The position numbers and the translations under genes are program-made. A DNA stretch of 38,813 bases from Bacillota bacterium (lineage in GTDB: Bacteria > Bacillota > Clostridia > Oscillospirales > CAG-272): NCBI GenBank assembly GCA_029219205.1, contig JAQXSY010000036.1, positions 1 through 38,813 of the forward strand, given 5' to 3'. Shown here piece by piece: positions 9,396 to 18,126 of the stretch. The number at the start of each line of letters is the position of its first letter. Position 1 is the first letter of the stretch. The notes under the pieces are model-generated. The model worked only from the letters and a program-made list of their open reading frames with translations, was not told where the DNA came from and ran no database searches.

Positions 9396-9842
9396 TCAGA
9401 CTCTCCGTATTTCAATAATTCTGCCGCCGTCCTCCGGCGTCTTTGTAATATTTACCCGAACGTAATGTTCCGGAAGCGCATACGGTATATTCTCGCACCA
9501 TTCCGCCACAATGATCACTCCCGTAAGGTCGTAAAATCCGACCGAATACAGATCGTCGTCGCCGGTAATACGGTACATGTCAAAATGACACATACGGAAC
9601 CGTTTTCCTGAGTATTCGTTCATAATCGCATAGGTCGGGCTGGACACTTCTGCGTCCGGAGCGATGTAATCCGCCATGCCGCGTACAAACGCGGTTTTTC
9701 CCGCGCCAAGATCTCCGAACATAGCGACAAAAATGTTTTCTGTGCCGGCAAAAGGATCTTTTACCGAAAGAAGCTCCTCCGCCAGCGCGCGTCCCAGCGC
9801 TTCGGTTTCGCTTTCCGACGACGTACGTGTAACAGCATTCAT
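9396..9842 (-). CDS. tsaE: tRNA threonylcarbamoyladenosine biosynthesis ATPase TsaE
   Basis: A 148-residue P-loop ATPase. Walker A GDLGAGKTAF lies near residue 45, followed by the family motifs SSPTYAIMNEY, CHFDMYRI and VAEWCENI. TsaE binds the TsaB-TsaD complex and drives turnover in t6A synthesis. The gene starts 1 nt after the fhs stop, so it is translationally linked to fhs and then to tsaB. Length is normal. Confidence 0.95.
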   Translation of the reverse strand: MNAVTRTSSESETEALGRALAEELLSVKDPFAGTENIFVAMFGDLGAGKTAFVRGMADYIAPDAEVSSPTYAIMNEYSGKRFRMCHFDMYRITGDDDLYSVGFYDLTGVIIVAEWCENIPYALPEHYVRVNITKTPEDGGRIIEIRRV

Positions 9843-9843
9843 A

Positions 9844-11520
9844 TCAGAACAGCCCCGTTATATTGCCTTCGTCGTCAATATCGATCAGATTTGCAGCCGG
9901 CACCTTGGGAAGACCGGGCATAGTCATTATCGTTCCGGTAAGCGCAACGACAAAATGCGCGCCGGCCGAAAGGCTTATTTCGCGTACCGTAATATTGAAA
10001 TTCTTCGGTCTGCCGAGCTTTTTGGGGTCGTCCGACAGCGAATACTGAGTTTTTGCCATACATACGGGACACTTGCGGAATTTTCCGTCTTCGAGCGTTT
10101 CAATCTGACTAAGCGACGCCAGTGCGGCGGCTTCAAAATCAACTCCGTCCGCGCCGTAAATGTTTTTCGCAATGCATTCGATTTTTTCCTTTATGCTCAG
10201 GCCGTCATTATACAAAAACCGGAAATCCGACGGCTTTTCGCAGGCGGCGACAACCTTTTCTGCAAGATCCCGTCCGCCTTCTCCGCCCTTCGCAAACACT
10301 TCCGACAAAGCCATTTCGGCGCCGCGGAGCCGGCACGCTTCTCTGACAATGTCAATCTCAGCCTCGGTGTCCGTATCAAAACGGTTCAGCGCGACAACAA
10401 CCGGAACGCCGAACTGAGACAGATTGTCGAGATGAGCTTCAAGATTACATATTCCCTTGCGCAGAGCCTCGGTGTTTTCAGCCTTAAGCTCGGTTTTAGG
10501 AACGCCGCCGTTATACTTAAGTGCGCGTACTGTTGCGACAAGTACGATTGCAGACGGCTTTAATCCGCCTATTCTGCACTTAATATCAAGGAATTTTTCC
10601 GCGCCCAGATCCGCACCGAAGCCCGCTTCCGTTATCGTATAGTCGGCAAGCTTGAGCGCAAGCTTTGTTGCACGGATTGAATTGCAGCCGTGCGCAATGT
10701 TTGCAAACGGTCCGCCGTGAATTATTGCCGGCGTGTTTTCGGTCGTCTGAACCAGATTGGGCTGAAGCGCGTCACGCAAAAGCGCTGCCATTGCTCCATG
10801 AACGCCAATCTCGCGGCAGTATACGGGGGTTCCGTCGTACTTATACGCAACAATTATATCTCCGAGTCTCTGCTTCAGATCGCTTATGGATGAAGAAAGG
10901 CACAGAATCGCCATAATCTCGCTCGCAACTGTAATTATGAAATGATCCTGCCTCGGAACACCGTCGGTCTTTGAGCCCAGTCCGACAACTATATTGCGAA
11001 GCGCGCGGTCATTCATATCCATCGCGCGAGGGAAAAGTATCCTGCGCTGATCGATGCCGAGCTGATTTCCCTGCTGCAAATGATTGTCTATTGCAGCGCA
11101 GAGCAGATTGTTCGCAGAGGTTATCGCGTGAAAATCACCGGTAAAATGAAGGTTTATATCCTCCATGGGAAGTACCTGCGAATATCCTCCGCCCGCAGCG
11201 CCGCCCTTTATGCCGAAGACCGGACCGAGCGACGGCTCTCTGAGCGCGATCACCGTTTTTTTACCGATCTTTTCCATGGCCTGTCCGAGTCCGACGGTCG
11301 TTGTGGTTTTTCCTTCTCCGGCGGGAGTCGGGTTGATCGCGGTAACAAGAATCAGCTTGCCGTCCGTAAGGGATGAAGTTTTTCTGATAAATCCGTCGGT
11401 TATCTTTGCCTTATACTTTCCGTAATAATCGATCTCATCCTCCGCAATCCCGAGTTTTGCTGCAATTTCTCCGATCGGAAGAAGCTTCGCCTCGTGCGCA
11501 ATTTCTATATCCGTCTTCAT
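9844..11520 (-). CDS. fhs: formate--tetrahydrofolate ligase
   Basis: A 558-residue enzyme making 10-formyl-THF from formate, THF and ATP. It is the entry point to the methyl branch of the Wood-Ljungdahl pathway and to purine synthesis. The P-loop segment [20 protein letters not shown] (about residue 65) and the block [22 protein letters not shown] are diagnostic, and the C-terminus [15 protein letters not shown] is complete. ATG 11520 has AAAAGGAG about 12 nt upstream. It is the first gene of a run fhs-tsaE-tsaB-ABC-ABC with near-zero spacing. Presence of fhs is common in Clostridia and does not by itself prove acetogenesis. Confidence 0.97.
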   Translation of the reverse strand: MKTDIEIAHEAKLLPIGEIAAKLGIAEDEIDYYGKYKAKITDGFIRKTSSLTDGKLILVTAINPTPAGEGKTTTTVGLGQAMEKIGKKTVIALREPSLGPVFGIKGGAAGGGYSQVLPMEDINLHFTGDFHAITSANNLLCAAIDNHLQQGNQLGIDQRRILFPRAMDMNDRALRNIVVGLGSKTDGVPRQDHFIITVASEIMAILCLSSSISDLKQRLGDIIVAYKYDGTPVYCREIGVHGAMAALLRDALQPNLVQTTENTPAIIHGGPFANIAHGCNSIRATKLALKLADYTITEAGFGADLGAEKFLDIKCRIGGLKPSAIVLVATVRALKYNGGVPKTELKAENTEALRKGICNLEAHLDNLSQFGVPVVVALNRFDTDTEAEIDIVREACRLRGAEMALSEVFAKGGEGGRDLAEKVVAACEKPSDFRFLYNDGLSIKEKIECIAKNIYGADGVDFEAAALASLSQIETLEDGKFRKCPVCMAKTQYSLSDDPKKLGRPKNFNITVREISLSAGAHFVVALTGTIMTMPGLPKVPAANLIDIDDEGNITGLF

Positions 11521-11629
11521 TTTTTTCGGCCATCTCCTTTTAAAATAATTGTTATTGTAATTTTCCAGCTACTATAATATCATATTTTTTGAAAAATGAA
11601 AAGGAATTTTTAGAATTTTCAAAATATTC

Positions 11630-11659
11630 TTTACAAACCACCAATATCTGTGATATAAT
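11630..11659 (+). promoter_or_regulatory. promoter of tRNA-Arg
   Basis: TTTACA (11630-11635), an 18-nt spacer and TATAAT (11654-11659) preceded by TG one base upstream (extended -10). The predicted start is about 30 nt before the tRNA. Confidence 0.75.
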
Positions 11660-11694
11660 ATTAAAGTCAAAAATGTAATAAGGATATTATATAA

Positions 11695-11771
11695 CCGCTC
11701 TTAGCTCAGCTGGATAGAGTATCAGATTCCGATTCTGAGGGTCGGGGGTTCGAATCCCCCAGAGTGGGCCA
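11695..11771 (+). tRNA. tRNA-Arg (anticodon CCG)
   Basis: A complete cloverleaf: acceptor strands CCGCTCT and AGAGTGG (one G-U pair), D-arm, anticodon stem TCAGA/TCTGA around the loop TTCCGAT (anticodon CCG, reading CGG), 5-nt variable loop, T-arm GGGGG-TTCGAAT-CCCCC, discriminator G and encoded CCA (11769-11771). A terminator follows at once. Confidence 0.95.
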
Positions 11772-11772
11772 T

Positions 11773-11825
11773 AACTGGACACCAATTTTGATACAATAGG
11801 TATCAGGATTGGTGTCCAGTTTTTA
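11773..11825 (+). terminator. strong terminator after tRNA-Arg
   Basis: A 22-bp stem (AACTGGACACCAATTTTGATAC at 11773-11794 with 11800-11821, two G-U pairs) with a 5-nt loop, followed by TTTTT. It starts 1 nt after the tRNA CCA, in an apparently inserted segment. Confidence 0.85.
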
Positions 11826-11849
11826 AGAATTTCAAAAGGAGGTAATCGC

Positions 11850-12784
11850 ATGATTGCAAGCAAACTGAAACCCGGCGATGAAGTTCGAGTTATAGCTCCA
11901 TCCAGGAATCTAACAGAAGTGAGGCAGGATGTGCATCATCATGCGGTTGACTTCTGGCGCAAAGAGGGGTTCAATCTAACCTTTTCCAAGAACAGCCGGG
12001 AGGTTGGCAAGTTCCATTCCTCCAGCATCGCATCACGGGTTGAGGATATCCATGAAGCATTTTCCGACCCGAATGTAAAGATGGTTATTACCTGTTTGGG
12101 CGGTTTTAATTGCAATCAGCTTCTGCGTCATCTTGACTATGATCTGATTGCGAAGAATCCAAAGATCCTTTGCGGATTTTCCGACATCACCGCCCTGAAT
12201 AACGCTATCTATGCCAAAACAGGGCTTGTCACTTACCATGGTCCCCACTACGGTACATTCGCCTTTGACCAGGGAACTGAATACACACGCAAAGCATTTT
12301 TCGATTGCGTGACGATTGATGCTCCATCATGGTTACACCTTCTGAATCAGCGGTAAAATATCACATCATACAAGAATGGACGTGTGAGGGGACAATTATG
12401 GGCGGCAATCTTTGTACGCTAAATCTGCTGCAAGGAACCCCTTATATGCCCGACATCCGCAATAAGGTGTTGTTCCTGGAAGATGACAACATCATGGGAG
12501 ATTATTTCTGCTATGAGTTTGACCGCAATTTGGAATCGCTTTTGCAGATTGAGGGTGCAGACACAATCAAAGGCATTGTCTTTGGACGGTTCGATGATAG
12601 TTGTGGATTGACTTTCGAAACTATCGTAGACATTATCCAGGACAAAGTGCCAACCAACATCCCTGTGATCTTTGGGACAGATTATTTCGGCCATGTTTTC
12701 CCAATGATTACATTTCCAATCGGAGGCACTGCAAGAATTCAGGCAAACAATAATATGGCTGAGATTTATATTGTAAGTCACTGA
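11850..12784 (+). pseudogene. LD-carboxypeptidase / MccF-like (peptidase S66), frameshifted
   Basis: The first frame (11850-12356) encodes the N-terminal S66 half: VRVIAPSRNL, FHSSSIASRVEDIHEAF and the nucleophile region CGFSDITALNNAI. The frame breaks near 12325-12330, where IDAP should run on into MVTPSE. The second frame (from about 12329 to 12784) carries the C-terminal half (EGTIMGGNLCTLNLLQGT, FLEDDNIMGDYF, GTDYFGHVFPMITFPIGG). Against the family (from memory), roughly 25 residues are also missing between PSESA and IIQEW. One frameshift plus an internal deletion points to a decayed gene. Intact homologues cleave LD-peptide bonds in murein or confer microcin C self-immunity. A strong AAAGGAGG site precedes the ATG. 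It sits just behind a tRNA. Confidence 0.85.
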
Positions 12785-13211
12785 ACACAGTGGTATGTGT
12801 ATGGATGGGCACCTTTTAATTATTCCCTAACAATTTATCGAAAGGTCAGTTTAGGTGTTAAGTTGGCATCAAAACAAGTCACTACTTTCAAATAAACGAC
12901 CACACAATAGGCGGTTGTACGTAAAACAGTTAATCCTCCGTATGGCTTAGATCATACGGAGGATTTATTTCTGTCTAATCTTCAAACTTGCTGGCGGCGA
13001 ACGGTTTGTCAAAACCTTTTGGACGCAGCAATTACACAGGGGATAGCCGCTTTAGCGGCGCAATGGGGGTGTAGCAGCCTTGGCGGAACGAAGTGACGCA
13101 GCATTTGAGGTCAAGCAGTTTTCTCCTGCTGACGGAGAATGAAGCTCCGCAGGACGCACTACTCTCGACAGAGAGTCTCGGCAGAGAGTATAGAAGTGCG
13201 CCCTTTAGTTC
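12785..13211. other. structured non-coding stretch with several inverted repeats
   Basis: No gene is seen. From 12930 on it carries a terminator hairpin, a GCCGC-TTTA-GCGGC hairpin (13046-13059), an imperfect fold between CGCACT (about 13154) and AGTGCG (about 13195), and a hairpin at the end of the next gene. Its G-rich, repeat-bearing character differs from neighbouring intergenic DNA and suggests a remnant of a mobile element; that is inference. Confidence 0.4.
12932..12972 (+). terminator. terminator-like hairpin
   Basis: A 13-bp perfect stem (AATCCTCCGTATG at 12932-12944 with CATACGGAGGATT at 12953-12965) with an 8-nt loop, followed by TATTT. It lies about 150 nt after the broken LD-carboxypeptidase. 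Confidence 0.7.
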
Positions 13212-13225
13212 CTAAAGGGATTTTT
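13201..13225 (+). terminator. small terminator-like hairpin overlapping a gene end
   Basis: CCCTTTAG (13201-13208), a TTC loop, CTAAAGGG (13212-13219), then ATTTTT on the plus strand. The right arm includes the stop codon of the minus-strand gene 13212-13688. Confidence 0.5.
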
Positions 13226-13688
13226 GCTCTGGCTCAACTCCCAACAAATCGAAATTGGTCAGTATCTTTTCCGTTTCTGCCATGTCCCTTTCAATCAGCG
13301 GACGCATACTGTCTTTGTATTTGGACAAATCGGCGCTGCGCAGAGCAGACAGAATTTGCGGGATATACTGCGGCCTTGCCAGTCCCACTTGAGCAAGTGC
13401 CTTCACGCATTGTCGGGCGGTGATGGGCTTTTCATCGGTGATGTGTTTCAGATAATCCGGCAGGATGAGATCGAACCGGTTTTCTTCATCCCACTGTGCG
13501 TTTGCCGCAAGGATATACAAAGCTCGATTTCTTACCAATGACTTTGGATGGTCGAGCAACGAAGCAACATCCTCAAAGTATTCATACCATTCATCTGTAT
13601 CATGGCTTTCTGCAACAATTTTATCAGCAAGGGCACAGGCATATTTATCATCTTTTGATGTAAGCTTCTGTACGATGTTTTCTTTCAT
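13212..13688 (-). CDS. HEAT-repeat-like protein (SufBD-type annotation in Clostridia)
   Basis: About 158 residues, all-helical in appearance, with paired-helix motifs (YFEDVASLLDHPKSLVRNRALYILAANAQW, then ITARQCVKALAQVGLARPQYIPQILSAL; both are segments of an apparent HEAT repeat). I recall similar small proteins annotated as SufBD in Faecalibacterium-like genomes, but there is no Fe-S assembly context. The ATG at 13688 is preferred because GAGGCGG lies 6 nt upstream; an upstream GTG at 13703 would place that site inside the gene. It lies in the same accessory-looking segment as the broken LD-carboxypeptidase. Function unknown; probably a protein-interaction module. Confidence 0.65.
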   Translation of the reverse strand: MKENIVQKLTSKDDKYACALADKIVAESHDTDEWYEYFEDVASLLDHPKSLVRNRALYILAANAQWDEENRFDLILPDYLKHITDEKPITARQCVKALAQVGLARPQYIPQILSALRSADLSKYKDSMRPLIERDMAETEKILTNFDLLGVEPEQKSL

Positions 13689-13703
13689 CTCAATCCGCCT
13701 CAC

Positions 13704-13952
13704 AAATTCCGATTTGTCGTTCTTTTTACTTGCGCAAATTATACCATAAAACCTGTGAACAATTCTACCGCAACTTTGGCAAGATATGAGAAAAGTCCGA
13801 ACAGTTTTTCTGCAATGACTTCCTCGCTCTATCGTAAATTGATTCCATTTTCACAATTTCTTCGACCTGTGCCCTGAAAGCATACCCTGCAGTCATTGCT
13901 TTCGCGCTCTCCCCCGGCCGCCTAAGGCGGGATTACTCGTCGGCAAAAGAGC
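13704..13952. other. intergenic region without a recognisable gene
   Basis: About 250 bases between the HEAT-like gene and the folT terminator. I see no gene, RNA or clear promoter. A short inverted repeat (CCGCCTAAGGCGG, about 13918-13930) is the only structure. It probably includes the right boundary of the accessory segment. Confidence 0.35.
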
Positions 13953-13988
13953 CAATAAAACCTGCAGGACGGAAAACGTCCTGCAGGT
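13953..13988 (-). terminator. terminator of the folC-folT operon
   Basis: A 12-bp perfect stem (ACCTGCAGGACG, 13960-13971, with 13977-13988) around a GAAAA loop. On the minus strand it is followed by TTTTATT. It lies about 10 nt past the folT stop. Confidence 0.88.
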
Positions 13989-13996
13989 CATGGATA

Positions 13997-14539
13997 TTAT
14001 AATTTTAAGTTTTTTTCAAGTTTTGAAATCAGCTCAGCCAAGCCGAGTATAACCGCAATCTGTAAAGGAAGCATTACCGCGCATTTAATCAGTCTCGGTA
14101 TTATAAGCACGGAAAAAGCGTTGCCCCAGTACAGATGAAGCCAAAACATATCGAGCGCAAAGGTTATAAATACAACTATCGTAAGAACCGCAGCGGAAAT
14201 CCTAATAATACGCGTGCGCCTCGGAGCCTTATGAACGCCGAAAATGAATACTCCGTAAATGATTCCCATAATCAGCGCCGACACCGTAAATCCGAAGTAC
14301 CAGCCTCCTCCGGACGGAAAAATCAGCATCCCGAGTATATCGGCAACCGCCCATGCAAATCCGGAATAAACCGGCCCGTACAGCATTGCAATGGCTGCGA
14401 TCGGTAAAAAGCCGAAATTAAGCTGCAGTATAGGGGTCTGTATCCCGACAAAACGGTGCAGAACCACCTCAAGCGCAATCATTATGGAAGTTACGGCAAG
14501 CGTCTTTACATACGGTCTGAAAAAATAATTTTTTATCAT
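13997..14539 (-). CDS. folT: folate ECF transporter S component FolT
   Basis: A 180-residue integral membrane protein with about six hydrophobic segments. The pattern MIALEVVLHRFVGIQTPILQLNFGF and the glycine-rich stretch ADILGMLIFPSGGGWYFGFT are typical of the folate-specific S component. This component binds folate and works with the shared ECF ATPases and T protein, which are not in this window. Its start overlaps the folC stop by 4 nt, and both lie downstream of a THF riboswitch, which supports the substrate. The C-terminal KLEKNLKL is normal. Confidence 0.9.
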   Translation of the reverse strand: MIKNYFFRPYVKTLAVTSIMIALEVVLHRFVGIQTPILQLNFGFLPIAAIAMLYGPVYSGFAWAVADILGMLIFPSGGGWYFGFTVSALIMGIIYGVFIFGVHKAPRRTRIIRISAAVLTIVVFITFALDMFWLHLYWGNAFSVLIIPRLIKCAVMLPLQIAVILGLAELISKLEKNLKL

Positions 14540-15900
14540 AAATTATTCCCTCCTGATTCTTCGGACTTATCGAAAATATTTGCGCAGCTCTCCGCGCATG
14601 TCCGGACGTCCGTTTTCGTACTTACTGTTTTGATATATTTGCAAACGGCTTCGGAAGCCTCTGCCGCCATATAAAGAGATCCGAAAATACAAACCGGAAG
14701 CCTGCTTGCAAGCTGCTCGACAAGAGCCGCCCTGACCGCTCCGTCAACAGACTCTCCGTCAAACGCCGCGATTCCCATTTCTTCTGCCATTTCCTTAAGC
14801 CTTACAGACGGCAGTGCGCGGCGGCTGTCGGGCGATGCGGTATACATTTTATAAGTCAGAGGAGCAACCAGCGACAGCATTTCCGTATAGTCCTTGTCGG
14901 CAAGCACGCCGAATACAAATATCCATTTTGGCGCGGTTTTTGAAAGCGTTTCGGCAAGCGCCGAGACTCCGTGCGGATTATGCGAACCATCGAGCACGAT
15001 TAACGGAGCGCGTGAAATCATCTCAAACCTTGCGCGCCAGACGGTTTTTTCAAGTCCGAGTCGAATCGCGCCGTCAGTTATGTCAAAACCGCTTTCCCGA
15101 AGCGCACATGCCGTTTCAACGGCTACCGCGGCATTGTTCAGCTGATATTTTCCGCAAAGCGGTATAAACAGCTCCATGTCCTTATACAGAAAGCGCTGGC
15201 CGCATACACTGTAATCAAGCGGTTTTAAAGCGTCAAAATCCGGTATGCGCAGCCTGGCTCCGGTTTCTTCGCACCTTGACGCGATAACGTCATCCGCTTC
15301 GCGAAGATGTCCGTAGCTGACGGCCCTTCCTCCCTTTATTATCCCCGCTTTTTCAAACGCAATCATCGGTATCGAACCTCCGAGCTCTTTTGTATGGTCA
15401 AGCCCGATCGCGCATATAACCGATACCTCCGGCGACCTGATTATGTTCGTTGCGTCAAGCCGTCCGCCCATGCCAGCTTCAATAACCGCCACCGAGCATC
15501 CGCTTTCGTAAAACCAAAGGAACGCGGCGGCGGTCACAAATTCAAATTCGCTCGGATATTCATACCCGAGTTCCGGAAGCTTTGCAGCAGCTTTTTCAAC
15601 CTTCGACGCCGTTCTCTCAAATTCGTCCGCGTTTATCGGTTCTCCGTTTAGACAAATCCTTTCGTTAAACGAAAATACGCCCGGAGAAGTGTACAAACCG
15701 GTTTTGTATCCCGCTTCCTTCAGTAACGATGCAATCATTGCCGCCGTGCTTCCCTTGCCGTTTGTCCCGGCAATCTGCACAGTTTTTATCCGGTCCTGCG
15801 GATCCTCCAACAGCTTCATAAGCGCTCGCATCCGTTCAAGCCCGGGAAAACTTCCCTGCCTTATATACGGCGATTCAAGCGTATTCTTTCTAATTTTCAC
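14536..15900 (-). CDS. folC: folylpolyglutamate synthase / dihydrofolate synthase
   Basis: A 454-residue Mur-ligase-family enzyme that adds glutamate to folates, trapping them in the cell. The P-loop IAGTNGKGSTAAMIASLL (about 42-60), TSPGVFSFNERI, EAGMGGRLDATNII, GLDHTKELG and the C-terminal LDGSHNPHG motif are all present. The GTG start at 15900 has GGAGGTG about 10 nt upstream. The leader carries a THF riboswitch, and folT overlaps its end by 4 nt, so uptake and retention of folate are made together. Confidence 0.95.
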   Translation of the reverse strand: MKIRKNTLESPYIRQGSFPGLERMRALMKLLEDPQDRIKTVQIAGTNGKGSTAAMIASLLKEAGYKTGLYTSPGVFSFNERICLNGEPINADEFERTASKVEKAAAKLPELGYEYPSEFEFVTAAAFLWFYESGCSVAVIEAGMGGRLDATNIIRSPEVSVICAIGLDHTKELGGSIPMIAFEKAGIIKGGRAVSYGHLREADDVIASRCEETGARLRIPDFDALKPLDYSVCGQRFLYKDMELFIPLCGKYQLNNAAVAVETACALRESGFDITDGAIRLGLEKTVWRARFEMISRAPLIVLDGSHNPHGVSALAETLSKTAPKWIFVFGVLADKDYTEMLSLVAPLTYKMYTASPDSRRALPSVRLKEMAEEMGIAAFDGESVDGAVRAALVEQLASRLPVCIFGSLYMAAEASEAVCKYIKTVSTKTDVRTCAESCANIFDKSEESGGNNL

Positions 15901-15965
15901 AATAAAAAAACACCTCCGACAGAGCTTCTCAAAGCTACATGGAGATGATAACGCCTACCTCTATG

Positions 15966-16090
15966 CATCAGCGGGATGCGGACTATCCACCGCAAAAACC
16001 ATTGTCCAAGACAAAGCTTAAACAAGTTTTTTTCGTCCGCCCGGCAACTCCCCGTCCAAACGGCACTTCACGCAGATTGTCCTACTCTGT
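15966..16090 (-). promoter_or_regulatory. tetrahydrofolate (THF) riboswitch
   Basis: Read on the minus strand, the leader starts with ACAGAGTAGG, continues with TGCGTGAAGTGCC and GGACGGGGAGTTG and ends with CCGCATCCCGCTGA. From memory, this follows the Eubacterium siraeum THF aptamer almost segment by segment. Pairing P2 (GGACAATC with GATAGTCC) and P3 (CCGTTTG with CGGGCGG) can be drawn. The short hairpin found in that aptamer is replaced by a much longer A/T-rich one (about 15993-16033). Aptamers of this class bind reduced folate and usually lower expression of folate genes; folC and folT follow. Confidence 0.88.
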
Positions 16091-16101
16091 TTTTTATTAA
16101 T

Positions 16102-16130
16102 ATGTTATCACATTTTTCCCGTTTTGTCAA
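16102..16130 (-). promoter_or_regulatory. promoter of the riboswitch-folC-folT operon
   Basis: On the minus strand: TTGACA (16125-16130), a 17-nt spacer, TAACAT (16102-16107). The start would fall a few bases before the riboswitch aptamer. Confidence 0.8.
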
Positions 16131-16179
16131 TATAACCGTTGAAGATGTCAGATATAAGTTTTTTTTATCATTATATCTA

Positions 16180-16208
16180 TTGAAATTCTCTGCAAATGAG
16201 TATATAAT
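16180..16208 (+). promoter_or_regulatory. promoter of typA
   Basis: TTGAAA (16180-16185), a 17-nt spacer and TATAAT (16203-16208), giving a leader of about 33 nt before the TTG start at 16248. Confidence 0.75.
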
Positions 16209-16247
16209 TATAAGATGTGATTTTATGAATAATTCGGAGATGGAAGT

Positions 16248-18077
16248 TTGAAAAGAGAAGATTTAAGAAATATCGCCATAATCGCGCACGTTGACCACGG
16301 CAAGACCACGCTCGTTGACGAAATGCTCAAGCAGGGCGGCGTTTACCGTGAAAACCAGGCCACGGAGGACCGCGTAATGGATTCCGGTGACCTTGAACGT
16401 GAACGCGGTATCACGATTCTTGCAAAGAATACGGCGGTTCATTACAAAGATGTAAAGATTAACATAATCGACACTCCCGGACACGCGGACTTTTCAGGCG
16501 AGGTCGAACGTATCCTTAAAATGGTAAACGGCGTTCTTCTGCTTGTCGACGCGGCAGAAGGACCTATGCCTCAGACACGTTTCGTGCTTCAGCGCGCGCT
16601 TGAGCTGAATCACAGAGTTATCGTTGTCATTAACAAAATCGACCGTCCGGACGCACGTATCGAAGAAGTCGAGGAAGAAGTTCTCGAGCTGCTCATGGAG
16701 CTTGACGCAACCGACGAACAGCTTGATTCTCCGATGATCTTCTGTTCCGGACGCGCCGGAACGGCCTCTCTTTCTCCCCTTGAACAGGGAAAAGACCTCA
16801 TTCCGCTGTTCGAAACGATTCTTAACTATATCCCCGCTCCCGAAGGCGACGAAAACGGCGAGCTGCAGCTTCTTGTATCTTCAATAGATTACAGCGATTA
16901 TGTCGGCAGAATGGGCATCGGGCGCATAGACCGCGGCACAATCCATCAGAATCAGGACGTATATATAACAAACTACCATAATCCCGACGCGCCGCCCGTA
17001 AGGACGCGAATAGTAACGATCAATCAATTCGACGGGCTTGTCCGTCGTCCGGTTGAAAGCGCAAAGATCGGAGATATCATATGCTTTTCCGGCGCGGAGA
17101 ATATTACGATCGGAGACACGATAACCTCCCTCAACTGCCCTGAACCGCTTCCGTTTGTAAAAATCAGCGAACCGACCATCGAAATGACGTTTTCGGTCAA
17201 CGACAGTCCGTTTGCCGGAAAAGAGGGCAAGTACGTAACCTCGCGTCATCTCCGCGACCGTCTCTACAAGGAGCTTCTTAAGGACGTTTCGCTGCGCGTA
17301 CGCGACGGAGAAACAACCGAGTCATTCAAGGTTTCCGGACGAGGCGAAATGCATCTCTCCATACTCATTGAAACCATGCGCCGCGAAGGATATGAGCTTG
17401 CGGTAAGCACTCCGCGCGTCCTTTACAAGGAAATCGACGGCGTTAAAAACGAGCCGTTTGAGCGCGTCGTTATCGACGTACCCGAAGGCTATGTCGGAGC
17501 CGTTATGGAAAAACTCGGCGCACGCCACGGCGATCTCCAGCATATGACTCCGAGCGGAGTACGCATGAAGCTTGAATATATCATTCCTTCGCGCGCTCTT
17601 TTCGGCTACCGCAGCGAATTTCTTACCGATACTCACGGCGAAGGCATTATGAACACGATATTTGAGGGCTATTTCCCCTGCCGCGGCGAAATCGCAACGC
17701 GCGTCACCGGATCGCTTGTCGCATCCGAAGCGGGAGAGTCAACTTCATACGGTCTGTTCAACTCTCAGGACAGAGGCATGATGTTTATCGGCGTACAGAC
17801 ACCCGTTTACGAGGGAATGATCGTCGGCGAGAACCCCAAGCGCGGCGACATTGCGGTCAACGTATGCAAACAGAAGCATTTGACCGCGATCCGTTCAACC
17901 GGAGCGGATGAGGCCCTGCGTCTTGTTACTCCGAAGCGAATGAGTCTTGAGGAAGCTATCGAATTCATTGCCGAAGACGAGCTTATCGAGGTAACGCCCA
18001 AAAATATTCGTCTGCGCAAACGCATTCTTGATACGGCAACGCGTCTTAAGGCGGAAGCGAGACTTAAAAAACAGTAA
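16248..18077 (+). CDS. typA: translational GTPase TypA/BipA
   Basis: A 609-residue ribosome-binding GTPase of the EF-G family. The G domain (1-200) has G1 AHVDHGKTT, a switch region RGITI, G3 DTPGHADF and G4 NKIDRPDA. Domain II, the EF-G-like domains ([20 protein letters not shown]) and the BipA-specific C-terminal domain ([18 protein letters not shown]) follow. BipA assists 50S assembly and stress or cold growth in studied bacteria. Length is normal. The TTG start has GGAG upstream at 16236-16239. The gene has its own promoter and terminator, so it is monocistronic. Confidence 0.97.
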   Translation: MKREDLRNIAIIAHVDHGKTTLVDEMLKQGGVYRENQATEDRVMDSGDLERERGITILAKNTAVHYKDVKINIIDTPGHADFSGEVERILKMVNGVLLLVDAAEGPMPQTRFVLQRALELNHRVIVVINKIDRPDARIEEVEEEVLELLMELDATDEQLDSPMIFCSGRAGTASLSPLEQGKDLIPLFETILNYIPAPEGDENGELQLLVSSIDYSDYVGRMGIGRIDRGTIHQNQDVYITNYHNPDAPPVRTRIVTINQFDGLVRRPVESAKIGDIICFSGAENITIGDTITSLNCPEPLPFVKISEPTIEMTFSVNDSPFAGKEGKYVTSRHLRDRLYKELLKDVSLRVRDGETTESFKVSGRGEMHLSILIETMRREGYELAVSTPRVLYKEIDGVKNEPFERVVIDVPEGYVGAVMEKLGARHGDLQHMTPSGVRMKLEYIIPSRALFGYRSEFLTDTHGEGIMNTIFEGYFPCRGEIATRVTGSLVASEAGESTSYGLFNSQDRGMMFIGVQTPVYEGMIVGENPKRGDIAVNVCKQKHLTAIRSTGADEALRLVTPKRMSLEEAIEFIAEDELIEVTPKNIRLRKRILDTATRLKAEARLKKQ

Positions 18078-18084
18078 ACAAAAA

Positions 18085-18126
18085 GCCGGGAAGGACGCCG
18101 CGCAGGCTCCTTCCCGTATCTTTTTA
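18085..18126 (+). terminator. typA terminator
   Basis: A 9-bp stem (CGGGAAGGA, 18087-18095, with TCCTTCCCG, 18108-18116) followed by TATCTTTTT. It overlaps the end of the converging gene. Confidence 0.85.

Noticed and set aside
16225-16251. An 8-codon leader ORF overlapping the typA start
   Set aside because: No ribosome binding site and no attenuation structure; likely chance.
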